Assembly: GCF_008086615.1 (NCBI RefSeq)
Contig: NZ_RXYB01000009.1
Location: 62,001-126,000, forward strand
Source: Acetobacterium tundrae
GTDB taxonomy: Bacteria > Bacillota > Clostridia > Eubacteriales > Eubacteriaceae
Length of the DNA stretch: 64,000 nucleotides
Direction: 5' to 3'
Shown here: positions 51,154 through 62,600 of the stretch, one piece after another
Position numbering within the stretch: the stretch's first letter is position 1
How the letters are laid out: each line of letters starts with the position of its first letter
The notes under the pieces: generated by a model
Told to the model about the DNA's origin: nothing
Database searches by the model: none
The model's input: the letters and a program-made list of their open reading frames with translations, nothing else
Program-made: the position numbers and the translations under genes

Positions 51154-52431
51154 ATGAGTCCGAATATCGGAAATAAAAGATGGAAGATAGTGTTTCTACT
51201 GACTGTGTGTTATATGGTTTTGTATATGGACCGCTCATGTATGTCAATGGCTGGTCCCTCTATGATGAAATATTTCAATTGGACGGCAACTCAATTTGGT
51301 TTAGTTTCCACTGCTTTTTTCATCGGTTATGCCTGTACTCAAATACTGGGGGGATGGTTGGCGGATCATTTTGGTGGCGGTAAAATTGTTATGTTTGGAG
51401 CAATATGGTGGTCCATATTTGTTTTTATCACGCCGTTTGGTGCAACACTTGGTCTTATGATTGCAATACGCATTTTCATGGGAATGGGAGAAGGCGTTTC
51501 CTTACCCGCAATGTCCACGATTATTGCACAATGGATTCCTAAAAAAGAGTCGGGATTAGCTTGGGGATTAAGTATTATGGGAGTTTCCATTGGGATTGCT
51601 TTGGCCATGCCAATTTCAGCTTGGATTATCAATGTCTGGGGCTGGGAAATGGTATTTCATTCCTTTGCTTTTCTTGCTCCAATTTGGGTAATAATCTGGT
51701 GGAAATTCGGAAAAAACAAACCGGAAGATCATCCCACAATTAGTAAAGAAGAAATTAAATATATTAGATCAGACCAAGGGGTTCAGTTAGACAAATGTGG
51801 CCAAGTTGTCAATTTAACATCAAAGGATATATTTTCCACACCGTCGGTATGGACAGGTGCCATTTCATTTTTCTGCACCAATTATTTGTTTTATTTGTTT
51901 ATGACCTGGTTGCCAACATATTTTGTCAAGGGTCGCGGGTTTGAAATGAGTACGAGTGCAATCTATACCATGATGCCCTACATTGTTGCAACATTTACAT
52001 ATCCATTGGGTGGTTGGTTGGCTGATAAAGCAGCAAAAAAATTCGGGCATAATATGGGAAGAAAACTATTTCCATTATTGGGAATGATCGGAGCTGGTGT
52101 TTTATTAGTATTAGGATCTCAGGCTCCAACATCTATCGCTGCAGTAGCCTTTATCTCGGCATCAAATGGATTACTGTGTTTGACAATGGGTGGATATTAT
52201 TCCATGCCAATCGTTTTTTCACCAAAGAATGCCGGAAAAATCACCGGCCTTTATGCAACATGTGCAACCATTGGGGGAATTGTTGCGCCCTTATTGACAG
52301 GTATTGTCGTTGATAACTATGGCTATAATTATGCACTATATTTAGGAGCAGGCATCTCGATACTTGGAGCAATTATTTTATTGACAAGTCAAGTCAGACC
52401 GATTATTCCGATTGCGGAAAGAAACCGATAA
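51154..52431 (+). CDS. MFS transporter, organic-anion (ACS-like) family, second copy
   Basis: This 425-residue carrier has twelve hydrophobic segments. Marks include DRSCMSMAGPSMM, GGWLADHFGGGK and the fourth-segment MGMGEGVSLPAMS. It is similar to the carrier at 46428-47711 in layout (LTMGGYYSMP against LTMGGYFSVP). Two ATGs are adjacent; AAGGAG at 51141-51146 is 7 bases from 51154 and 4 from 51151. The divergent LysR probably controls it. It could import the substrate or export the reduced product of the acyl-CoA cluster. Confidence 0.86.
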   Translation: MSPNIGNKRWKIVFLLTVCYMVLYMDRSCMSMAGPSMMKYFNWTATQFGLVSTAFFIGYACTQILGGWLADHFGGGKIVMFGAIWWSIFVFITPFGATLGLMIAIRIFMGMGEGVSLPAMSTIIAQWIPKKESGLAWGLSIMGVSIGIALAMPISAWIINVWGWEMVFHSFAFLAPIWVIIWWKFGKNKPEDHPTISKEEIKYIRSDQGVQLDKCGQVVNLTSKDIFSTPSVWTGAISFFCTNYLFYLFMTWLPTYFVKGRGFEMSTSAIYTMMPYIVATFTYPLGGWLADKAAKKFGHNMGRKLFPLLGMIGAGVLLVLGSQAPTSIAAVAFISASNGLLCLTMGGYYSMPIVFSPKNAGKITGLYATCATIGGIVAPLLTGIVVDNYGYNYALYLGAGISILGAIILLTSQVRPIIPIAERNR

Positions 52432-52446
52432 GTAAAACGCATTAAA

Positions 52447-52495
52447 AAGACTGCTTTCGAACTCATCTTTCAGTGCTAAAGATAGGAGAGGTCTT
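52447..52495 (+). other. Folded 3' untranslated element of the second MFS gene
   Basis: AAGAC (52447-52451) pairs with GTCTT (52491-52495). ATCTTT pairs with AAAGAT inside, with a CTC/GAG extension. It sits just before the terminator at 52504, as in RNAs derived from 3' ends. Confidence 0.35.
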
Positions 52496-52503
52496 CAATA
52501 CTA

Positions 52504-52540
52504 AGTCCAATGGAGAGAAATTTTCCATGGGCTTTTTTTT
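52504..52540 (+). terminator. Intrinsic terminator of the second MFS gene
   Basis: AGTCC-A-ATGGA pairs with TCCAT-GGGCT (one G-T pair, one bulge), followed by eight T's. Confidence 0.85.
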
Positions 52541-52819
52541 CATCTCTGATACTTTCTGGTTTCGTCCCATAGTAAAATAGACTCTTCCTTGCGAATGATT
52601 TTTTCTATTTCCCATCTGATTTTCTTGAATGCCTAATCATTTGTGTAAAATATTTTACCTTTCAGAGGTGATGCGGCCAATCTTAATGAAACTTTATTTT
52701 TGTTTAAATTATAAAATAAAGGCTATTTAAAAAAGGATAATATGATTTTATTGAGAATAAGAATTATAGAGGAGTTATCAAGGGGATAACTTCATTAGTA
52801 AAAAATAAGGAAAATATTA
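52541..52819. promoter_or_regulatory. Gene-free region upstream of dnaG
   Basis: No gene is seen. It contains a perfect palindrome GTAAAATATTTTAC at 52645-52658 and an AT hairpin, CTTTATTTT/AAAATAAAG, near 52690-52722. A 7-pair hairpin AGTTATC/GATAACT at 52773-52791 lies just before dnaG. I could not identify a convincing promoter for the dnaG-rpoD operon by eye. Confidence 0.4.
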
Positions 52820-54601
52820 ATGACAACATATTATTCAGACGAAGCAATCCAAGCGGTTGTAGAAGCAAATGACATTGTTGAGGTTGTTTCAGGTTATATG
52901 ACCTTAAAACGTGTTGGTAATTCATATAAGGGAAAATGTCCGTTTCATAATGAAAAAACGGCATCATTTACGGTGTCCATCGAAAAACAATTATATCATT
53001 GCTTTGGATGTGGTGTGGGTGGAAACGTGATTACTTTTATTATGGAAATGGAAAAACTTCCTTTTGTGGATGCAATTAAATTTTTAGCGGCAAGAGTAAA
53101 TTTGATTCTGCCTGAAAAACAAAACGCATTAGAAGATCAGCAGGCATATGAGAAAAAGAAACGGCTTTATGATTTACATAGAGATGCGGCAAACTACTAT
53201 TATAAATGTTTGAAAACCAACCAACAGGGACTGGCATACCTATCCAAGCGTGGCATTAGTCGGGAAACCATTAAGAATTTTGGCTTGGGTTACGCAACCG
53301 CAGATTGGGATCATTTATTGGGTTATCTAAAAACAAAAGGTTATAGTATTGAAGAAATGATGGGATCAGGATTGGTGTTAGCCTCTGAGAATAAGCATTA
53401 TTATGACCGCTTTCGAAATCGGATTATGTTTCCAATCATTAATCCAAGAGGGCAGATTGTTGGTTTTGGAGGCCGGTTGATGTCAGGTGAGGACAAGGGT
53501 CCCAAATACTTAAATTCCCCAGAAACAATGATTTTTTCTAAAAGTTATGAATTGTATAATTTAAATCATTGCAAAAATCATTTAGACAATGGACAAATAT
53601 TGATTGTTGAAGGGTACATGGATGTTATTTCGCTGTATGAAAAAGGAATAAAAAATACCGTTGCCGCATTAGGTACGGCGTTTACAGCCTTTCACGGGAA
53701 AATTCTTGAGCGTTATGCCAATGAAGTCATTATTACTTTTGATGGTGACAGCGCTGGAGCTAAAGCGACTGAAAAGGCAATGAATATCTTGAAAAATACC
53801 AATTTAAATGTTAAAATAGTAATCTTACCGGAAAATGAAGATCCGGACTCTTATGTTCAAAAATATGGCTTTGACGGTTTTAATGATTTTATCTCAAAAG
53901 CTTTGACGATTGTTGAATATCAGCTGGAATTACTAAAAAAAATGAACGATCTTTCACAAACCGATGGACGATTGAATTATGGAAATGAAGCCATAAAAAT
54001 ATTAAGAAATCTTGCTACTTCAGTAGAGCTTGATTATTATAGTAAAATGGTTGCAAAAAAAACCGGTATCAATCAAGAAGTGATTCGTCGGGAGGTTATT
54101 CGGTCAAAAACAAATACCAACAACAATCAATCATTGGAGATAAATGTCAACAAAAAAGAGTCGGCCGATCAAAAGATTCCAAAAGCATATAAAAAAGCGC
54201 AAGAATTAGTCATTCAATATTGTTTGAAATCACCAGAATCCATTGCGGAGCTTCCCTTGGAATATTTAACAGATGACTTTTATCAAAGGTTGCTGGCAAG
54301 TGCTTCGGAAAGAAAAAAAGCAAATGGCGAAATTGAAATAAATCAATTAATGGCTCATTTTGATGACTCTGAAGAAATTCAAAAAATTGTCGAGTTAATG
54401 ATGAATGAGAAGGAAGTTTCCCAGATTGATTACCAGGATGCCCGGGAAATAATGAAGCGTTTTTATAATAAAGCGCAACTCAGTAAGCTTTCCGAACAAA
54501 TAAAAAGAGCAACGACTGATGGCAACGATGATGAGGTGGCAAAGCTTACCAATCAATTAATTGAAATAAAGAAAATGATGAAGGATAACGGGAGGCACTA
54601 A
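52820..54601 (+). CDS. dnaG: DNA primase
   Basis: DnaG makes RNA primers at the replication fork. Its 593 residues begin with the zinc finger ([11 protein letters not shown]...CFGCGVGG at about 40-65). The RNA polymerase-type core has the metal-binding EGYMD near residue 268 and [10 protein letters not shown] near 309 of the TOPRIM fold. A C-terminal helicase-binding region completes it. AAGGA precedes the ATG. It is the first gene of the dnaG-rpoD macromolecular synthesis group. Confidence 0.96.
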   Translation: MTTYYSDEAIQAVVEANDIVEVVSGYMTLKRVGNSYKGKCPFHNEKTASFTVSIEKQLYHCFGCGVGGNVITFIMEMEKLPFVDAIKFLAARVNLILPEKQNALEDQQAYEKKKRLYDLHRDAANYYYKCLKTNQQGLAYLSKRGISRETIKNFGLGYATADWDHLLGYLKTKGYSIEEMMGSGLVLASENKHYYDRFRNRIMFPIINPRGQIVGFGGRLMSGEDKGPKYLNSPETMIFSKSYELYNLNHCKNHLDNGQILIVEGYMDVISLYEKGIKNTVAALGTAFTAFHGKILERYANEVIITFDGDSAGAKATEKAMNILKNTNLNVKIVILPENEDPDSYVQKYGFDGFNDFISKALTIVEYQLELLKKMNDLSQTDGRLNYGNEAIKILRNLATSVELDYYSKMVAKKTGINQEVIRREVIRSKTNTNNNQSLEINVNKKESADQKIPKAYKKAQELVIQYCLKSPESIAELPLEYLTDDFYQRLLASASERKKANGEIEINQLMAHFDDSEEIQKIVELMMNEKEVSQIDYQDAREIMKRFYNKAQLSKLSEQIKRATTDGNDDEVAKLTNQLIEIKKMMKDNGRH

Positions 54602-54602
54602 G

Positions 54603-55742
54603 ATGAAAGAAGAATTAAAAGAAAGCATAGATGTCGATGATGATGGCAATGAAATCGAAAAAATCGCTATCGAAAAAATGCCTGAGGTTCAACAGCTTTT
54701 AAAGCGTGGCAAGACAAAGGGAAATTTAAATAACCACGATTTCGAAGAAATTCTAGAAAAAGTAGAGTTGGATCCAGAAGAAATTGATTCAATATATCTG
54801 TTTCTTCAGAGAGAAGGAATTGAAATTGCTTTTTCTGATCTTGAACTCGAGGCTCTGGAAGCGGCTGAGCTTGAAGAAGAAAATCAAAAAGAAATTGAAT
54901 TAGCCGATTCAGTCAGTGTGAATGATCCGGTACGTCTGTACCTGAAAGAAATTGGTAAGGTGGCATTATTAACTGGTGACGAAGAAATGGCTTTGGCAAA
55001 ACGTATGGAAGCCGGGGATGATAGTGCAAAAAAAGAACTGGCGGAGGCAAATCTTCGTTTAGTTGTCAGTATTGCAAAACGTTATGTCGGTCGTGGTATG
55101 TCCTTTTTGGATTTAATTCAAGAAGGAAATCTGGGACTGATTAAAGCGGTCGAAAAATTTGACTATACTAAAGGTTTTAAATTTAGTACCTACGCAACCT
55201 GGTGGATACGTCAGGCAATCACCCGAGCTATCGCCGATCAAGCGAGAACCATTCGGATTCCGGTTCATATGGTCGAAACCATTAATAAACTGATTCGTGT
55301 TTCACGACAGCTGCTTCAGGAGTATGGAAGAGAACCAACCCCTGCTGAAATTGGAAAAGAGATGGGCTTCACTGAAGAGAAAGTCCGAGAAATCCAAAAG
55401 ATTGCTCAAGATCCGGTTTCATTGGAAACACCAATTGGGGAGGAAGAGGACAGTCATCTTGGCGATTTTATTCCGGATGAAGATGCCCCGGCTCCAGCAG
55501 AAGCAGCATCTTACGCCTTGTTGAAAGAACAACTCATTGAAGTGCTGAACACCTTGACGGAGCGCGAAGAAAAAGTACTGCGTTTGCGATTCGGTTTAGA
55601 TGACGGGCGAGCTCGGACATTAGAAGAAGTTGGCAAAGAATTTAATGTAACCAGAGAGCGGATTCGCCAAATTGAAGCTAAAGCTTTAAGAAAATTAAGG
55701 CATCCCAGTCGAAGTAAGAAATTAAAGGATTATTTAACGTAA
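54603..55742 (+). CDS. rpoD: Primary sigma factor RpoD/SigA
   Basis: This 379-residue housekeeping sigma factor has an acidic region 1.1 at about 1-95, then [18 protein letters not shown] (region 1.2). Regions 2.1-2.4 include the -10-binding [14 protein letters not shown], region 3 includes [13 protein letters not shown], and region 4.2 has [26 protein letters not shown] precedes the ATG, 1 base after the dnaG stop. The TTGACA/TATAAT-like promoters found in this window fit its binding preference. Confidence 0.98.
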   Translation: MKEELKESIDVDDDGNEIEKIAIEKMPEVQQLLKRGKTKGNLNNHDFEEILEKVELDPEEIDSIYLFLQREGIEIAFSDLELEALEAAELEEENQKEIELADSVSVNDPVRLYLKEIGKVALLTGDEEMALAKRMEAGDDSAKKELAEANLRLVVSIAKRYVGRGMSFLDLIQEGNLGLIKAVEKFDYTKGFKFSTYATWWIRQAITRAIADQARTIRIPVHMVETINKLIRVSRQLLQEYGREPTPAEIGKEMGFTEEKVREIQKIAQDPVSLETPIGEEEDSHLGDFIPDEDAPAPAEAASYALLKEQLIEVLNTLTEREEKVLRLRFGLDDGRARTLEEVGKEFNVTRERIRQIEAKALRKLRHPSRSKKLKDYLT

Positions 55743-55743
55743 A

Positions 55744-56439
55744 ATGAACAATAAATTAAGTCCACGTTTGAAAGTGATTGCGGATTGTGTTGCTGGGGTA
55801 AAAACCATGGCCGATATCGGTACCGATCACGGTTATTTGCCAGTTTCACTGGTCGAAAAGAATTTAGTATTGACGGCGATAGCCAGCGATACAAATGAAA
55901 AGCCGTTAGAAAAAGCAAAGAAAATCATCAAAGAGCATGGATTTGAAAAACGCATTGAGACCCGACTTGGTTCGGGTCTTTCTGTGCTTCAACCGGGAGA
56001 GGTTGAGGTCTTTGTTATGGCGGGAATGGGGGGGCTGCTCATTTGCGATTTGCTGGAAGCCGAGCGAGACGTTGCAAAAAAAACTCCCAGAATGATCCTT
56101 CAGCCCATGAATAATCAGGCCGCACTGCGACGTTATTTAGAGGGAAATCATTACAAAATCATTAGCGAAGAATTAGCCCGGGAAGATGAACGAATTTATG
56201 AAGTGATGGTCGTTGAGCACGGAATAATGGTTTTTAACAATCTATTGGAATACGATTTAGGCTATCATTTTATGCAAAACAAACATCCATTATTGAAGGA
56301 TCTCATCAATCGCAAGATTAGTCTGGAAGAAAATATTGTGAAAAATACCCGTGGAAAAGAGACTCCTTTTGCAAAAAAACAATTCGGAGACAGTAGTCGA
56401 TATATTCAGAAATTAAATGAGGTGAAAAAATGTCTGTAA
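55744..56439 (+). CDS. trmK: tRNA (adenine-22 N1)-methyltransferase TrmK
   Basis: This 231-residue class I SAM methyltransferase has motif I ADIGTDHGYLP near residue 22, VMAGMGG near 91 and the catalytic-region ILQPMNN near 116. These are marks of TrmK/YqfN, which methylates A22 of bacterial tRNAs. A C-terminal coiled-coil-like region follows. It starts 1 base after rpoD and overlaps the next gene by 10 bases, the order conserved in Firmicutes. Confidence 0.94.
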   Translation: MNNKLSPRLKVIADCVAGVKTMADIGTDHGYLPVSLVEKNLVLTAIASDTNEKPLEKAKKIIKEHGFEKRIETRLGSGLSVLQPGEVEVFVMAGMGGLLICDLLEAERDVAKKTPRMILQPMNNQAALRRYLEGNHYKIISEELAREDERIYEVMVVEHGIMVFNNLLEYDLGYHFMQNKHPLLKDLINRKISLEENIVKNTRGKETPFAKKQFGDSSRYIQKLNEVKKCL

Positions 56440-57548
56440 AGCTAAGTGATGTGATCAGATCAATCGAAACGGTCGCACCCAAAAATCTGGCCGAAGATTG
56501 GGATAATGTTGGTCTTCAGGTGGGGGCAAGTAAACAAGTCATTGAACGTATTTTAATAACATTGGATGTAACCGTTGATGTGGTTGCAGAAGCTGTGGAT
56601 AAGAAAGCTGATTTAATTATTGCTCATCATCCTTTTATATTTAATGGGTTAAAAACATTATCAGCAGACTATCAAAAAGGACAAATAATCACTCAGCTGA
56701 TTAAAAATGACATTGCCCTTTATGTTGCCCATACCAATCTGGATAAAGCAGAAAATGGCCTGAATGATTATTTGGCACATCTCCTGGGCTTGAAAAGTAT
56801 TCAAACCTTGGATCCATCAGACCCAAAAAGCTATTTTAAACTTGTCGTCTATGCGCCGGCAGAGGCAACCGATAAAATAATCGATGTTTTTGGAAAGAAT
56901 GGCGCAGGATCCATTGGTGTTTATGATTATTGTACCTATCGTTCATCCGGCATTGGAACGTTTCGGCCTCTTCAAGGAGCAAATCCTTTTATCGGCGAAG
57001 TTGATGCGATTACAAGTGTTGATGAAGATCGCATTGAGGCCATTGTGCCGGAAGAGTTATTAAAACAGCTCATACTACAATTGAAAAAGAATCATCCCTA
57101 TGAAGAAATGGCATATGATATCATTCCCCTTGAAAACGGCAAATTTATCAATCAAAACGGATTAGGCAAAATCGGCAGATTAGAAAATCCGCTGAAATCG
57201 CAAGACTTTATCGATCATGTCAAAAAAATATTGAATCTTCCGAGTCTCAGAGGGGCGGGTGTCATACCGGAAACGATTCGACGGGTTGCTCTTTGCTCAG
57301 GAGCCGGTGCGGATATGATTGGCCTGGCAAAAGCGAAAAAAGCCGATGTTCTGATCACCGGGGATTTAAAGCATCATGACGGACAGCGTGCATTGGAAAA
57401 TAATTTCTGGGTGTTGGATGCCGGACATTATGGAACGGAAAAGTGTGTTGCTGAATGTTTTAAAGCGATCATTAAAGCTGGTTTAAAGGAAAATTGCCCT
57501 GAAATGATCATAGCAGAGGCTTCAAAAGACTTTATTATAAATTATTAG
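56430..57548 (+). CDS. NIF3/DUF34-family metal-binding protein
   Basis: This 372-residue protein of the NIF3/YqfO family is often annotated GTP cyclohydrolase 1 type 2. The di-metal site includes IAHHPFIF near residue 69, AHTNLDKA near 107 and GDLKHHDG / LDAGHYGTEK near 311-334. A PII-like insert lies at about 130-230, as in Bacillus YqfO. True function is debated, so no reaction is assigned. GAGGTG precedes the ATG within trmK. Confidence 0.93.
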   Translation: MSVKLSDVIRSIETVAPKNLAEDWDNVGLQVGASKQVIERILITLDVTVDVVAEAVDKKADLIIAHHPFIFNGLKTLSADYQKGQIITQLIKNDIALYVAHTNLDKAENGLNDYLAHLLGLKSIQTLDPSDPKSYFKLVVYAPAEATDKIIDVFGKNGAGSIGVYDYCTYRSSGIGTFRPLQGANPFIGEVDAITSVDEDRIEAIVPEELLKQLILQLKKNHPYEEMAYDIIPLENGKFINQNGLGKIGRLENPLKSQDFIDHVKKILNLPSLRGAGVIPETIRRVALCSGAGADMIGLAKAKKADVLITGDLKHHDGQRALENNFWVLDAGHYGTEKCVAECFKAIIKAGLKENCPEMIIAEASKDFIINY

Positions 57549-57557
57549 AACTTTATA

Positions 57558-57586
57558 TTGAAATTTAGTGACAAAAAAGGTATACT
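57558..57586 (+). promoter_or_regulatory. Promoter of the RNase P RNA gene
   Basis: TTGAAA (57558-57563) and TATACT (57581-57586) are spaced by 17 bases. The expected start about 6 bases downstream coincides with the 5' end of the RNA at 57592. Confidence 0.75.
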
Positions 57587-57591
57587 ATAGT

Positions 57592-57933
57592 GATTTAGTA
57601 AGTCAGATAGTCGCACCCGGGTAACTCCGGTTGAGGAAAGTCCGAGCTCCACAGAGCATGGTGCCGGGTAACGCCCGGTGGAGGCAACTCTAAGGCCAGT
57701 GCAACAGAAAGTATACCGCCAGTAATGGTAAGGATGAAAGGGTGAGGTAAGAGCTCACCAGCGATGTGGTGACACATCGGCTATGTAAACCCCACCTGGA
57801 GCAAGACCAAGAACGGACTTTAAAAGATGGCTGCTCGTCGTTGTCCTATGGTAGGTCGCTAGAATTTATTGGCAACAATAAATCGAGATAGATGACTATT
57901 TAAACAGAACTCGGCTTATAGACTTAGTAAATC
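57592..57933 (+). ncRNA. rnpB: RNase P RNA
   Basis: This is the catalytic RNA that matures tRNA 5' ends, about 342 bases. The universally conserved 5' core GAGGAAAGTCC lies at 57633-57643 and the 3' core ACAGAACTCGGCTTA near 57905. The ends GATTTAGTAAGTC and GACTTAGTAAATC pair to form helix P1 with one mismatch. The position after the NIF3-family gene and its own promoter are consistent. Type A or B was not resolved. Confidence 0.95.
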
Positions 57934-57950
57934 ACAATTGTCAATTAAGG

Positions 57951-57980
57951 GCTATCGTAAAAATTTGCGATAGCTTTTTT
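57951..57980 (+). terminator. Terminator of the RNase P RNA
   Basis: GCTATCG pairs with CGATAGC across a 10-base loop and runs into six T's, 18 bases past the RNA's 3' end. Confidence 0.85.
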
Positions 57981-57993
57981 ATTTATTAAAGGG

Positions 57994-58036
57994 AAAAGTG
58001 CTGTTTAAAGAGATAAATCTTTTTAATAACACTTTT
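57994..58036 (+). other. Second stem-loop before the FGGY kinase promoter
   Basis: AAAAGTG (57994-58000) pairs with CACTTTT (58030-58036), with AAAGAG and CTTTTT pairing partly inside. It may be a back-up terminator for rnpB; it ends two bases before the next -35 hexamer. Confidence 0.4.
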
Positions 58037-58038
58037 CT

Positions 58039-58067
58039 TTGGAATATTAGGAAATATTTGATATAAT
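58039..58067 (+). promoter_or_regulatory. Promoter of the FGGY kinase operon
   Basis: TTGGAA (58039-58044) and TATAAT (58062-58067) are spaced by 17 bases, 34 bases before the TTG start. Confidence 0.75.
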
Positions 58068-58101
58068 GAAGTGAATTATTGCAACGTTTGGAGAATAGAT
58101 T

Positions 58102-59688
58102 TTGAATAAAAGTGAAAATAAAAATATAGTATTAGCAATTGACTGCGGAACCAGAGGGATTAGAGGGATCCTTTTTGATGACTGCGGAAATGAACGGGGA
58201 AAAAGCGAGAAGATTTTTGATGGCTACTATTCAAAATGTTTTCAATGGAAGGAAGCACCACCAGAAATGTTCTGGGATGGTTTGGTTGAAGTTGTCAAGA
58301 ATCTCAACCAGAAAGATCCGATTCTTTTTAATGCCATTCAGGGGATGACCGTGTCATGCCAGCGCGATATTATTACCGTTGTGGATGAAAATGGCGAACC
58401 CCTGCGTGATTTTATCAGTTGGCTGGATCGGCGAGAGTTGGATGAGTCGCTGCCTTTTGCACGTTCTTATACGCTACTGTTTAAAATGATCGGTTTTAAT
58501 GATTCGGCAAAATCGTTCAGTAGGATCACCCATGCCAATTGGATAAAAGTTAATGAACCGAAAATTTGGGAAAAAACCAGCAAAGTTGTTTTTCTATCCA
58601 CCTATCTTTTAACAAAATTAACCGGGAAGGTGATGGATAGTCGATCATCGATCGCCGGACATGTTCCTTTTGATACAAAGCGGAAGGAATGGTGCAAAAA
58701 AAATGATGTCAAATATCAAATCATAAAAATTGAACCGGAAAAATGCTTCGATTTGGTGAATTCCTGTGAAATTATTGGTCAACTGACAGCAGCGGCTGCG
58801 CAAATGACCGGGCTGCCCGCGGGACTGGCTATTGTGGCATCGGGAACGGATAAAGGTTGTGAAACAGTGGGGGTAGGGGCATTAACGCCGGAAATCGCCA
58901 GTGTTTCCTTGGGCACCCAATCAACAGTAGAGATATCGACAACAAAGTATGTTGAATTGTATCCGTTCTATCCGTCTTTTACAGCGGTTGATCAAGATTC
59001 ATATAATCCCGAGGTGACAATTTATCATGGGTTTTGGATGGTAAATTGGTATGTTAAAGAATTTTTCGATCAGGTAGATCCCGAAGAACTCCATCCTCTT
59101 CTTGAAGAATATCTAAAAGAGACACCGGTGGGTGCAAATGGACTCGTTCACCAGCCCTATTGGGGGATGGAAGCTTTCCGTCCGGAAGCAAAAGGTTCCT
59201 TCATCGGATTTACTGAAGGTCACACTAAGAAGCATATTTACAGGGCAATCGTTGAGGGCTTGGGATATGGTTTGTTGGAAGGTCTTGAATTAATCGAATC
59301 AAAAACAAAAATTCCGGTACAGGCTATCGGTCTTTCCGGCGGCGGATCCCGAAGTGATGGGGTCACCCAAATTATGGCTGATATCTTTAATCGCCCGGTG
59401 TATCGGGTACAAACCTTTGAAACAACGGGATTAGGTGCAGCAATGGCAACGTTTGTGGGTTTAGGACGATATCAAACCATTTCTGAAGCCAGCGACCAGA
59501 TGATTCATCGGTCAAAGGTGTTTTTGCCGGAGCCAACAAATGTAATGATATATTCAGGAATTTATAATAAAATATATAAGAAACTATATGGTCGTATAAA
59601 ACCATTGTATCAAGCATATAATAAAATGAACAAGGTTACTGACATATTGGAAGAAGAGGTCACAAAATTTAATGAAAAACAATTATAA
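58102..59688 (+). CDS. FGGY-family carbohydrate kinase
   Basis: This 528-residue two-domain kinase of the xylulokinase/glycerol kinase family has the N-terminal phosphate loop [18 protein letters not shown] near residue 13 and WLDRRELDE near 107. The C-terminal ATP site includes [10 protein letters not shown] and [11 protein letters not shown] near 412. The sugar or polyol cannot be read, and no sugar transporter or isomerase is adjacent. The start is TTG with TGGAG at 58089-58093. Its 3' end overlaps the activase gene by 17 bases, an odd pairing that suggests a shared, non-sugar task. Confidence 0.85.
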   Translation: MNKSENKNIVLAIDCGTRGIRGILFDDCGNERGKSEKIFDGYYSKCFQWKEAPPEMFWDGLVEVVKNLNQKDPILFNAIQGMTVSCQRDIITVVDENGEPLRDFISWLDRRELDESLPFARSYTLLFKMIGFNDSAKSFSRITHANWIKVNEPKIWEKTSKVVFLSTYLLTKLTGKVMDSRSSIAGHVPFDTKRKEWCKKNDVKYQIIKIEPEKCFDLVNSCEIIGQLTAAAAQMTGLPAGLAIVASGTDKGCETVGVGALTPEIASVSLGTQSTVEISTTKYVELYPFYPSFTAVDQDSYNPEVTIYHGFWMVNWYVKEFFDQVDPEELHPLLEEYLKETPVGANGLVHQPYWGMEAFRPEAKGSFIGFTEGHTKKHIYRAIVEGLGYGLLEGLELIESKTKIPVQAIGLSGGGSRSDGVTQIMADIFNRPVYRVQTFETTGLGAAMATFVGLGRYQTISEASDQMIHRSKVFLPEPTNVMIYSGIYNKIYKKLYGRIKPLYQAYNKMNKVTDILEEEVTKFNEKQL

Positions 59689-62600
59689 AATGGGAATTGA
59701 TATTGGTTCAACCACGATTAAAGTGGTGATAATCAATGAAAAAAATGAAATCATCTACGAGGTATACCGTCGACATCTATCGAATATTAAAATAACAATC
59801 GTTGATTTATTAAAAGAAACCTATGAAAAAGTTGGCGATTTACAGACAAAAGTATCGGTAACAGGGTCTGGCGGATTAATGATTTCGCAGTGGTTGGGAA
59901 TACCTTTTGTACAAGAGGTTGTGGCTAGTACACTAGCCGTTGAACGCTGTATTCCACGGACTGAGGTTGCCATCGAACTAGGTGGAGAAGATGCAAAGAT
60001 AACCTTTTTTAAAGGGACCGTTGAACAGCGAATGAATGGCACTTGTGCCGGAGGGACCGGGGCATTTATTGATCAAATGGCGACTTTGCTTAAAACAGAT
60101 GCCGAAGGGCTTAATGAATTAGCCAAAAAGCACGCAATGATTTATCCGATTGCCTCACGATGCGGTGTTTTTGCAAAAACAGATGTGCAACCCCTTATTA
60201 ATGAAGGGGCGGCAAAAGCGGATATCGCAGCATCGATTTTACAGTCGGTTGTCAATCAGACGATCAGCGGTTTGGCATGCGGCCATCCCATCAAAGGAAA
60301 TGTAGCTTTTTTAGGCGGACCGTTGTATTTCATGTCGGAACTGCGACAGCGCTTTATTGAAACGTTAAAGCTGACCGAAGATCAAATTATTTTCCCGGAT
60401 AAATCAAATTTATTTGTGGCGATCGGAGCTGCCTATTCGGCTGAAAAAGAAAAAACAGTTGATTTTAAGGATCTGGTTACCGCAGTGGGAAGTTTGGACT
60501 CGGTTTCGGAAAATGAAGTAGGTCGGTTGGATCCGCTGTTTAAAAATCAGCAGGAACTGGATAAATTCAGGGATCGGCATAATAAAAATAAAGTAAAAAG
60601 AAACGATTTAAAAAGCCATACCGGATGCTGCTTTTTAGGTATCGATGTGGGATCAACCACCACCAAGGCGGTCCTGATTAATATCGATGGAGAGCTGTTG
60701 TATAGCTACTATGGCGGGAATGAAGGCAGTCCCCTGGCGCAATCCATCAAGATTTTAAAAGAAATCTACAAAGTCCTTCCCGCGGATGTTTACATTGGCA
60801 AGTCCACAGTAACGGGTTATGGGGAAAGCTTGATTAAGCAGGCTCTTAAGGTAGATATTGGTGAAATTGAAACCATTGCTCATTATAAAGGAGCCCGCTA
60901 TTTTAGACCTAAAGTTGACTTTATCCTGGATATCGGCGGTCAGGACATGAAGTGTATGCGGATAAAGAATGGAACCATCGACAGCATTATTCTTAATGAA
61001 GCTTGTTCATCAGGCTGTGGGTCTTTTTTGGAAACCTTCGCAAAATCTTTGGGACTGGAGATGGATGCTTTTGTTGAAGCGGCATTGAAGGCAAAGAACC
61101 CGGTTGATCTGGGAACGCGTTGCACTGTTTTCATGAACTCCAAAGTTAAACAGGCCCAAAAAGAAGGGGCGGAAGTGGGTGATATATCAGCTGGCCTATC
61201 CTATTCGGTGATCAGAAATGCTCTGCAGAAAGTCATAAAAATTCACAATCCCAAAGAGCTGGGAGAACACATCATCGTACAGGGGGGAACGTTTAACAAC
61301 CAGGCAGTACTTCGTACCTTCGAAAAGATCACCGAAAAAGAAGTAACACGTCCTGATATTGCCGGGTTGATGGGCGCTTTCGGGTGCGCTCTTATCGCCA
61401 GAGAAAACTACACAACCGGAGATCGAAGCGGAATCCTAAGCATTGAGGCTTTGGATGATTTTGAGGTTGAAGTCAGTCACCGACGATGCGGCGGATGCAG
61501 CAATAATTGTCTTTTAACCATCAACAAGTTTAATGACAGAAGTCGTCATATAACCGGGAACCGTTGTGAAATCGGAGAAGGTGGCGTTAAAAAGAACAAA
61601 GATCTGCCAAATCTTTATCAGTATAAATATAAACGTATTTTTAATTATGAGTCCCTGCCTGTTGAGAAAGCATCCCGGGGCGTTATCGGCATTCCCAGAG
61701 CATTGAATCTCTATGAAAATTATCCATTTTGGCATACGTTTTTTACAAGCTTGGGGTATCGAGTGGTGCTGTCGCCAGAATCTAATCGAAAAATATATGA
61801 AAAAGGAATGGAGAGTATTCCATCAGAATCTGTTTGTTATCCGGCAAAGCTGGTTCACGGACACATTCAGAGCTTAATGGATCAGGGTATTAAACTGATC
61901 TTCTATCCCTGTATTCCTTATGAAGAAAAAGAATTTAAGGATGTTGACAACTGGTATAATTGTCCCATTGTCATGTCTTATCCTGAAACCATTAAGCACA
62001 ATCAGGACGACATTCGCAAAGAGGGCATGACGTTCTTAAATCCCTTTCTTCCGTTTGACAATGATCAGCGTTTAGAAGAACGTCTGGCAGAGATTTTTAA
62101 AGAATACGGTGTTAGTCCGGCAGAAATTACTGCGGCGATGGTTGCCGCGACGAAAGAAAAAGAGGCTTGCCGCAGGGATGTTGAGAAAAAGGGCGAAGAA
62201 ACCGTTGCGTATCTTAAAGAAACCGGCCAAAAAGGAATTGTTTTGGCGGGGAGACCTTATCATGTTGATCCGGAAGTGAATCATGGACTTGACAATATTA
62301 TTACCGGTCTGGATATGGCAGTGCTGACAGAAGATTCAATTGCGCATCTTTATAATAAAAATGAGGAAGAATCGTTTAGGGTTCTGGATCAGTGGAAATA
62401 TCATAGTCGACTTTATAAAGCGGCCGAGGTGGTCAATCAATATGATTTTTTAGAGTTGGTTCAATTGACATCCTTTGGGTGTGGACTGGATGCAGTGACA
62501 TCAGAGCAAACACAGGAAATTCTTGAAAGTCATGGAAATATCTATACGCTGCTTAAAATTGATGAGGTTAATAATCTTGGCGCGATTCGAATTCGTATGC

